Below are positions 22,739 through 28,144 of a stretch of DNA of 28,144 bases, piece by piece. Where the stretch lies: positions 1-28,144 of the forward strand of contig DASYRN010000018.1 in assembly GCA_036004365.1 (NCBI GenBank). Direction: 5' to 3'. This DNA comes from DP-36 sp036004365 (GTDB lineage: Bacteria; Desulfobacterota; Binatia; UBA9968). Every line of letters begins with the position of its first letter. Within the stretch, counting starts at the first letter, position 1. The position numbers and the translations under genes were made by a program. The notes under the pieces were generated by a model. It saw only the letters and a list, made by a program, of their open reading frames with translations, was not told the origin of the DNA and made no database searches.

Positions 22739-23678
22739 AGTTCTCATCACAGGCGGGGCTGGCTTCATCGGCTCGCATCTCTGCGAGAGCTTTCTCAGAC
22801 GCGGAGATGAAGTTATTTGCATGGATAATTTCTCCACCGGAAGCAGAGAAAACCTGGCTCTTCTTTCTTCTCATCCCCGGTTTATCTTCGTCGAGCACAA
22901 CGTGAGTCAGTTCATTCATGTCGATGGCTCTCTCGATATGGTCCTGCACTTCGCCTCGCCGGCGAGCCCGGTCGATTACATTGAGATGCCCATTCAAACG
23001 CTCAAGGTGGGGTCGCTCGGAACCCACAACGCCTTAGGGCTGGCCATGGAAAAAAATGCAGTTTTTCTTCTTGCTTCGACTTCGGAAGTTTACGGCGATC
23101 CTCTTGTGAAACCCCAGAAGGAAGATTATTGGGGCAATGTGAACCCCATCGGTCCGCGTGGGGTTTATGACGAGGCCAAGCGCTTCGCCGAAGCGATGAC
23201 TATGGCCTATCACCGTTATCACGGCCTTAAAACCCGCATCGTGAGGATCTTCAATACCTTCGGACCGCGCATGAGAATGAACGACGGCCGTGTGGTCCCG
23301 AACTTCATCGGCCAGGCTTTGAGAGGCAAGGGGCTCACGGTCTATGGACAGGGGACCCAAACACGGAGCTTTGTATACGTCGACGATCTCGTTCATGGCC
23401 TTCACCGCTTGCTTGAAGCGGATTACCATCTCCCTGTCAATTTGGGTAACCCGCATGAAATGACCGTTTTGGAATTTGCAAGAAAAATCCTTGAACTCAC
23501 GGGTTCATCGAGCCCCATTGTTTTCGAGCCGTTGCCCCAGGACGATCCCCAAGTACGCCAGCCTGACATTAGCCGAGCGAAGGAGATGCTCGGCTGGGAG
23601 CCTCAAGTCCCGATCGATGAAGGACTGCGCAAGACCATCGACTATTTTAAAAAAAAGCTGAGCGACAAAGCTGAATGA
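22731..23678 (+). CDS. uxs: UDP-glucuronate decarboxylase (UDP-xylose synthase)
   Basis: A 315-residue extended short-chain dehydrogenase that turns UDP-glucuronate into UDP-xylose with a bound NAD. The glycine motif GGAGFIGSH is at 8-16, and Y146/K150 form the catalytic YDEAK. The long stretch STSEVYGDP...YWGNVNPIGPRGVYDEAKRFAEAM is specific to UXS and differs from GalE and RmlB. The frame is open 45 codons further upstream inside ugd, but the ATG at 22731 gives the family start MARVLITGG and overlaps the ugd stop by 8 bases, so it is used. The product of ugd is its substrate. Its end overlaps the epimerase by 4 bases. Confidence 0.93.
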   Translation: MARVLITGGAGFIGSHLCESFLRRGDEVICMDNFSTGSRENLALLSSHPRFIFVEHNVSQFIHVDGSLDMVLHFASPASPVDYIEMPIQTLKVGSLGTHNALGLAMEKNAVFLLASTSEVYGDPLVKPQKEDYWGNVNPIGPRGVYDEAKRFAEAMTMAYHRYHGLKTRIVRIFNTFGPRMRMNDGRVVPNFIGQALRGKGLTVYGQGTQTRSFVYVDDLVHGLHRLLEADYHLPVNLGNPHEMTVLEFARKILELTGSSSPIVFEPLPQDDPQVRQPDISRAKEMLGWEPQVPIDEGLRKTIDYFKKKLSDKAE

Positions 23679-24592
23679 AGATTGTTGTTACGGGCGGCGC
23701 AGGTTTTATCGGCTCCCATATTGTCGATGCCTATGTCGCGAAAGGGCATGAGGTTTTGGTCATCGATGATCTCTCGACGGGCCGCCGCGAGAATCTCAAC
23801 CCGAAGGGGGTGTTCCAGCATATGGATCTTCTCGATCCGACTCTACCGGAGGTTCTGTCGCGATTCTCGCCTGATGTTGTAAGCCATCAGGCGGCCCAGA
23901 TGGATCTCAGGCGCTCGGTCAACGATCCGCTGTTCGACGCCAAGGTCAATATCTTGGGGCTCATCCACGTGCTCGAGGGGTGCAAATCTTTGAAGATCAA
24001 AAAAGTCGTCTTTGCCTCATCCGGCGGGGCGATCTACGGCGAGCAGGAAACTTTTCCGGCGCCCGAAGAACATCCCAAGAATCCGGCCAGCCCGTATGGA
24101 GTGAGCAAGCTCACTGGCGAGCAATACCTCGCCTATTATCAAATGGCGTTCGGCATTCCTTATATCGCTCTGCGTTATTCCAATGTTTACGGACCCAGGC
24201 AAAACTCGATGGGAGAGGCTGGAGTCGTGGCGATTTTTATCGGCCAGCTGCTGGACGGCAAGCCTCCTACCATAAACGGTGACGGCCAGCAGACGCGCGA
24301 CTATGTTTATGTCGACGACGTCGTAGCAGCTAATCTCGCGGCCATGGAGTCCTCCTACACGGGAGGCTTGAATATCGGTACGGGGAAAGAGACGGACGTG
24401 GTGACTATTTTCCGGCTGCTTAAGGAAGGCATGCAGTCAAACATCAATGCTGTCCATGGGCCGGCGAAGCTGGGAGAGCAGCGGCGCAGCTCTCTGGCAA
24501 CCTCGCGTGCTAGGAAAATATTGGATTGGCTCCCTCGAACCCCACTGCATGAAGGTTTGAAGCAAACCATCGAAAGCTATCGCAAGCCCTAG
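23675..24592 (+). CDS. NAD-dependent nucleotide-sugar epimerase (GalE-like)
   Basis: A 305-residue extended short-chain dehydrogenase with GGAGFIGSH (7-15), the SSGGAIYGE segment and the catalytic Y141/K145 in SPYGVSKLTGEQYL. The C-terminal half matches UDP-hexose or UDP-pentose 4-epimerases (RYSNVYGPRQN, NGDGQQTRDYVYVDDVV). Its ATG overlaps the UXS stop (ATGA), so UDP-xylose to UDP-arabinose or UDP-glucuronate to UDP-galacturonate is a plausible reaction. UDP-glucose 4-epimerase cannot be excluded. It ends the four-gene nucleotide-sugar block, followed by 45 bp without features before lepA. Confidence 0.87.
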   Translation: MKIVVTGGAGFIGSHIVDAYVAKGHEVLVIDDLSTGRRENLNPKGVFQHMDLLDPTLPEVLSRFSPDVVSHQAAQMDLRRSVNDPLFDAKVNILGLIHVLEGCKSLKIKKVVFASSGGAIYGEQETFPAPEEHPKNPASPYGVSKLTGEQYLAYYQMAFGIPYIALRYSNVYGPRQNSMGEAGVVAIFIGQLLDGKPPTINGDGQQTRDYVYVDDVVAANLAAMESSYTGGLNIGTGKETDVVTIFRLLKEGMQSNINAVHGPAKLGEQRRSSLATSRARKILDWLPRTPLHEGLKQTIESYRKP

Positions 24593-24637
24593 GATATTGG
24601 GTCGACTTCGGTTTCTCTCGCATGGGTATAGACAGAC

Positions 24638-26431
24638 ATGACGGCTGAGAGTATCAGAAACTTTTGCATCATCGCTCACATCGATCATGGCAAATCGACC
24701 TTGGCGGATCGGATTCTCGAATATACTGGAGCCGTAAGCGAGCGCGAGAAAACCGATCAGTTTTTGGACAGTATGGAACTGGAGCGAGAGCGCGGAATTA
24801 CCATCAAGGCCAGCCCAGTGCGGCTGCGGTATCGCTCGAGAAGCGGAAAAGAATACATGCTTAATTTGATCGATACGCCGGGTCATGTCGATTTCACTTA
24901 CGAGGTCTCCCGCAGCCTGGCGGCGTGCGAGGGCGCGCTTTTGGTCGTGGACGCGGTTCAAGGCGTGGAGGCCCAAACCGTCGCCAACGTCCATCTGGCT
25001 GTGGACAATGGACTGTCCGTCCTTCCGGTCATAAACAAGATCGATCTCCCTAGCGCTGATCCTGAGAGAGTAAGAAGAGAGATCGAAGAGATTATCGGCA
25101 TCGACGCTTCACAGGCGATATTGGCCAGCGCCAAGGAGGGCATTGGAACCGGCGCTATTCTTGAAGGGATCGTTGAACTTTTCCCTCCGCCTACGGGAAG
25201 TCCCGAGGCACCTCTTCGTGCCTTGATCTTCGACAGTTGGTTCGACCCCTACCACGGCGCAGTGGTGATGATAAGAATCTTTGACGGCCTTGTTCGCAAG
25301 GGAATGCGCATCCGAATGATGTCGAGCGGAAAAGTCTTCGAGGTGGCTCGCTTGGGGATCTTCTCTCCGGGACCTGTCGAGGTCGGCGAGATGCGGGCTG
25401 GAGAAGTAGGCTTTCTCATGGCCGGGATCAAAGAAGTCCGCGAGACCCGCATCGGAGATACGATTACGGCCGATGAGACTCCGGCGGTACACCCGCTGCC
25501 GGGATTCAAGCCGCTGAAGCCGATGGTATTCAGCGGGCTCTATCCAGCCGATTCGGGGCAATATCAGACGCTGCGAGATGCGCTGGAAAAACTCAGGCTC
25601 AACGACTCTTCCTTTACCTTTGAAGCCGAGACTTCCCAGGCGTTGGGATTCGGTTTTCGTTGCGGATTTCTCGGTCTGCTTCATCTGGACATCGTTCGAG
25701 AGAGGTTGGAGCGTGAATTCGGCCTGAGCCTTATCACCACGGCTCCCACGGTCGTCTACAGAATCACCACTCGCTCTGGAGAGTTGTTGCTTATTGACAA
25801 TCCCGCTAAATTACCGGCAGAATTGGAAATCGATCAAATCGAAGAGCCGGTCATTCTAGCTACCATTCATCTGCCGCAGGAATATGTGGGAGCGGTGATG
25901 AAACTCTGCGAGGAGAAAAGGGGAAGTCAAAAGGAAATCCATTACGCCGGAACCAAGCGGGTCATGTTGGTCTACGAGTTGCCTCTCAACGAAATTGTGG
26001 TAGATTTTTACGATCGGTTGAAGTCCGTCAGTAGAGGTTATGCTTCCATGGATTATGAACCGGCTGGGTATCGATCTTCGGAACTTGTGAAGCTGGATGT
26101 GCGCATCAACGGAGAAGTGGTCGACGCGATGTCGATGATCATTCACCGGGACAAGGCCTATCAACGGGGCCGCGACTTGGCTCAGCGGATTCGGCAACTC
26201 ATCCCCCGGCAGCTCTTCGAGGTCGTCATCCAGGCAGCCGTGGGTAGCAGGGTGATCGCGCGTGAGAGCGTTAAACCGCTAAGGAAAAACGTGACGGCGA
26301 AATGCTACGGAGGGGATATCACTCGCAAGCGCAAGTTGCTGGAGAGACAGAAGGAAGGTAAGAAGAGGATGAAGCAAGTCGGGCGAGTGGAGATCCCTCA
26401 GGAGGCATTTCTGGCCGCTTTAAAGGTTTAG
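24638..26431 (+). CDS. lepA: Elongation factor 4 (LepA), ribosome-associated GTPase
   Basis: A 597-residue translational GTPase, standard for LepA. G1 is AHIDHGKST, G2 lies in ERERGITIKA, G3 is DTPGHVDF and G4 is NKIDLPSA. EF-G-like domains II and III, the V-like domain and the LepA-specific C-terminal domain follow. The last reads RQLIPRQLFEVVIQAAVGSRVIARE...AKCYGGDITRKRKLLERQKEGKKRMKQ. It acts on ribosomes during initiation or stalled elongation. The ATG has only a weak ribosome site. lepB follows after 12 bp, the order common in many bacteria. Confidence 0.97.
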   Translation: MTAESIRNFCIIAHIDHGKSTLADRILEYTGAVSEREKTDQFLDSMELERERGITIKASPVRLRYRSRSGKEYMLNLIDTPGHVDFTYEVSRSLAACEGALLVVDAVQGVEAQTVANVHLAVDNGLSVLPVINKIDLPSADPERVRREIEEIIGIDASQAILASAKEGIGTGAILEGIVELFPPPTGSPEAPLRALIFDSWFDPYHGAVVMIRIFDGLVRKGMRIRMMSSGKVFEVARLGIFSPGPVEVGEMRAGEVGFLMAGIKEVRETRIGDTITADETPAVHPLPGFKPLKPMVFSGLYPADSGQYQTLRDALEKLRLNDSSFTFEAETSQALGFGFRCGFLGLLHLDIVRERLEREFGLSLITTAPTVVYRITTRSGELLLIDNPAKLPAELEIDQIEEPVILATIHLPQEYVGAVMKLCEEKRGSQKEIHYAGTKRVMLVYELPLNEIVVDFYDRLKSVSRGYASMDYEPAGYRSSELVKLDVRINGEVVDAMSMIIHRDKAYQRGRDLAQRIRQLIPRQLFEVVIQAAVGSRVIARESVKPLRKNVTAKCYGGDITRKRKLLERQKEGKKRMKQVGRVEIPQEAFLAALKV

Positions 26432-26443
26432 TGGGAGTCCCTA

Positions 26444-27103
26444 GTGTCGGTCAATAAGCTAAAAGAGAGTTCTATCCCTGCCGTGGAAGAGAATAAAAAG
26501 GCTAAGTCAACCTTCCGAGAGTATGTCGAAGCGATCGGAATGGCGTTGATCTTGGCGTTATTCATCAGAACCTTTGTGGTCCAGGCCTTCAAGATTCCGT
26601 CGGGCTCCATGATTCCGACGCTCCAGATCGGGGATCACATTCTCGTGAACAAGTTGGCGTACGGCATCAGGATCCCTTTTTGGAATCAGTACCTGGTGGA
26701 ATTCAAAACTCCGCGGCGCGCGGATGTCGTCGTTTTTATTTTTCCTGAAGATCGCTCGAAGGATTTCATCAAACGTGTTATCGGCGTAGGGGGTGACGTG
26801 GTGGAGATTCGGGGCAAGAAAGTCTATGTCAACAAGGTCGTCCAGGAAGATCCGTATGCTCGCTTCGAGGGCGAAGGCGCACTCGGAGGAGAGCTCCCCA
26901 TAAGGGACGATTACGGTCCGACGCGAGTTCCAGATAACCATGTCTTTGTTATGGGCGACAACCGTGATCGCAGCTACGACAGTCGTTTCTGGGGGTTTGT
27001 CGATCTGGAAGATGTCAAAGGCAAGGCCTTTTTGATCTACTGGTCGTGGGATGGAACCGATCGGTGGGTTCGCTGGGAGCGGATCGGCGACCTGATCTAT
27101 TGA
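26444..27103 (+). CDS. lepB: Signal peptidase I
   Basis: A 219-residue type I signal peptidase that removes signal peptides at the outer face of the inner membrane. A charged N-terminus precedes one membrane helix (about 27-47). The catalytic serine S55 is in SGSMIPTL and the general-base lysine K110 in FIKRVIGVGGD. The later boxes MGDNRDRSYDSRFWG and the C-terminal membrane-facing strand are intact. It starts at GTG (26444) with GGGAG upstream. No second membrane helix at the N-terminus is seen, as in Gram-positive and many delta-type enzymes. It fits as the last gene of the lepA-lepB pair. Confidence 0.95.
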   Translation: MSVNKLKESSIPAVEENKKAKSTFREYVEAIGMALILALFIRTFVVQAFKIPSGSMIPTLQIGDHILVNKLAYGIRIPFWNQYLVEFKTPRRADVVVFIFPEDRSKDFIKRVIGVGGDVVEIRGKKVYVNKVVQEDPYARFEGEGALGGELPIRDDYGPTRVPDNHVFVMGDNRDRSYDSRFWGFVDLEDVKGKAFLIYWSWDGTDRWVRWERIGDLIY

Positions 27104-27189
27104 TTCTACCTCGAAGAACCGTCTCCGTTTTACTTTTTCTGGCCGTTTCTCCGGACGAACTTCGTCCCTAGCCCCAAGCTTAGCAAGGC

Positions 27190-28144
27190 ATGTTAGTGAC
27201 CTCATTTCATCCTCTTGTCTGGCGCTGGTTTAATGAGCGCTTCGCTCAACCCACCGCCCCGCAGGAAAAAGGTTGGAGTTATATCGCAGCGGGAAGCGAT
27301 ACCCTTATAGCTGCGCCGACGGGATCGGGGAAGACCTTGGCAGCTTTTCTCTGGTCTATCGATCGGCTGCTTTGTCGAGCCGTCGATGGAAAACTTGAGG
27401 ACAAAGTCAGTGTCGTTTACGTCTCGCCGCTCAAGGCATTGGGGAACGACATTGAGAAAAATCTTCGCGAGCCCCTTGCGGGTATCTTAGGTCTGGCGCA
27501 GGCGCAAGGTTTGAATCTTCCTGAGATTCGAGTAGCGGTCCGCTCCGGCGATACGCCCGCGCGGGAGAGAGAATTGATGGTGCGCAAGCCCCCGCACATC
27601 CTGATCACCACCCCGGAGTCCTTATATATTCTTCTCACCGCTGGACGTAGCCGCAATATTCTTCGAGAAACCGAGACCGTGATTCTCGATGAGATCCATG
27701 CCATCGCCGCCGACAAGCGCGGAGCCCATCTCGCCCTCTCGTTGGAGCGGCTGGGTGCCCTGGTGGGACATCCCCTGCAGCGGATCGGGCTCAGCGCCAC
27801 TCAGAAACCGATCGAAGAGATCGCCCGCCTATTGGTGGGGAATGAGCATGTGGATCCGGACGGAAAACCTGCGTGCGCCATTGTGGATGTCGGCCATCGT
27901 CGGAACCTTGACCTTTCGATCGACGTTCCCGATCAAGAGTTGGGTCCAATAGTCAAGCACGAAATTTGGAATGAGGTCTACGAACGCCTCGTCAAACAAA
28001 TCCAGGCGCATCGAACGACCTTGGTCTTCGTCAATACCCGCAGGCTTGTCGAGCGCGTGGCTCATCAACTCACCGCCCGTCTCGGCGAAGGGAAGGTCGG
28101 TGCCCATCATGGAAGTCTGTCGCGTAAGACTCGTCTGGAAGTCG
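27190..28144 (+). CDS. lhr: Lhr-type large superfamily 2 DNA helicase (3' truncated by window end)
   Basis: An open frame from ATG 27190 runs off the window and gives 318 residues of the N-terminus of a superfamily 2 helicase. Walker A is at 42-49 (APTGSGKT), motif Ia-like VSPLKALGNDI at 78-88, TTPESLY at 140-146, the DEIH box at 167-170 and LSAT at 201-204. A second RecA domain begins after about 250, with LVFVNTRRLVERVA and AHHGSLSR. The FHPLVWRWFNERF start and the PTAPQEKGW Q-like motif are typical of Lhr proteins, ATP-dependent 3'-5' helicases linked to DNA repair. Full size and the C-terminal domain type are not visible. The ATG at 27190 is preceded by AAGG. The 86-bp gap before it shows no terminator. 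Confidence 0.9.
   Translation, partial: MLVTSFHPLVWRWFNERFAQPTAPQEKGWSYIAAGSDTLIAAPTGSGKTLAAFLWSIDRLLCRAVDGKLEDKVSVVYVSPLKALGNDIEKNLREPLAGILGLAQAQGLNLPEIRVAVRSGDTPARERELMVRKPPHILITTPESLYILLTAGRSRNILRETETVILDEIHAIAADKRGAHLALSLERLGALVGHPLQRIGLSATQKPIEEIARLLVGNEHVDPDGKPACAIVDVGHRRNLDLSIDVPDQELGPIVKHEIWNEVYERLVKQIQAHRTTLVFVNTRRLVERVAHQLTARLGEGKVGAHHGSLSRKTRLEV

Overview
This is a chromosomal stretch of a Gram-negative bacterium with about 54-55% G+C over most of its length. The complete System I cytochrome c maturation operon, the orphan tripartite-tricarboxylate (TctC/Bug) binding protein, the icd-mdh-sucCD group and the many short intergenic repeats suit a soil or sediment lineage related to the former Deltaproteobacteria (Desulfobacterota, Binatota or Tectomicrobia type). 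That placement is an inference from gene content and has low confidence. There is no rRNA, tRNA, CRISPR array or recognisable insertion sequence in the window.

Layout. Positions 1-1193 (+) hold the tail of an unknown gene and an orphan TctC-type binding protein. Positions 8159-1204 (-) hold a full ccm operon in the order ccmA, ccmB, ccmC, ccmD, ccmE, ccmF, ccmG and a fused ccmH-ccmI. It includes a 49-residue ccmD that overlaps both neighbours. Positions 11526-8388 (-) hold a TRAP transporter of the TAXI class: binding protein, an intrinsic terminator or attenuator, then a fused permease. Most of this module is much richer in G+C than its surroundings. Position 11806 starts a rightward run that reaches the end of the window. 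It opens with a small MscS-like membrane protein, followed by icd, mdh, a terminator, sucC, sucD, ndk, rlmN, mtnP and a PfkB-family kinase.

The run continues with four overlapping genes: a polyprenyl-phosphate-type GT2 glycosyltransferase, ugd, UDP-xylose synthase and a GalE-like epimerase. After these come lepA, lepB and the start of a large Lhr-type helicase that runs off the window.

Functional themes. The ccm genes export haem, hold it on CcmE and attach it to CXXCH apocytochromes, so the organism makes c-type cytochromes. icd, mdh and sucCD supply three consecutive-type steps of the TCA cycle, and ndk can rebalance the nucleoside triphosphate made by succinyl-CoA ligase. mtnP removes methylthioadenosine. 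ugd, UXS and the epimerase should make UDP-glucuronate, UDP-xylose and possibly UDP-arabinose, with the GT2 enzyme as a candidate to load a sugar onto a lipid carrier.

The clearest unexplained structure is a set of short, partly palindromic intergenic repeats of several types. They lie between icd and mdh, sucC and sucD, sucD and ndk, rlmN and mtnP, and mtnP and the kinase. One appears to have been absorbed into the 3' end of rlmN, and another separates the normally tight sucC-sucD pair. I see no convincing new defence or mobile system.
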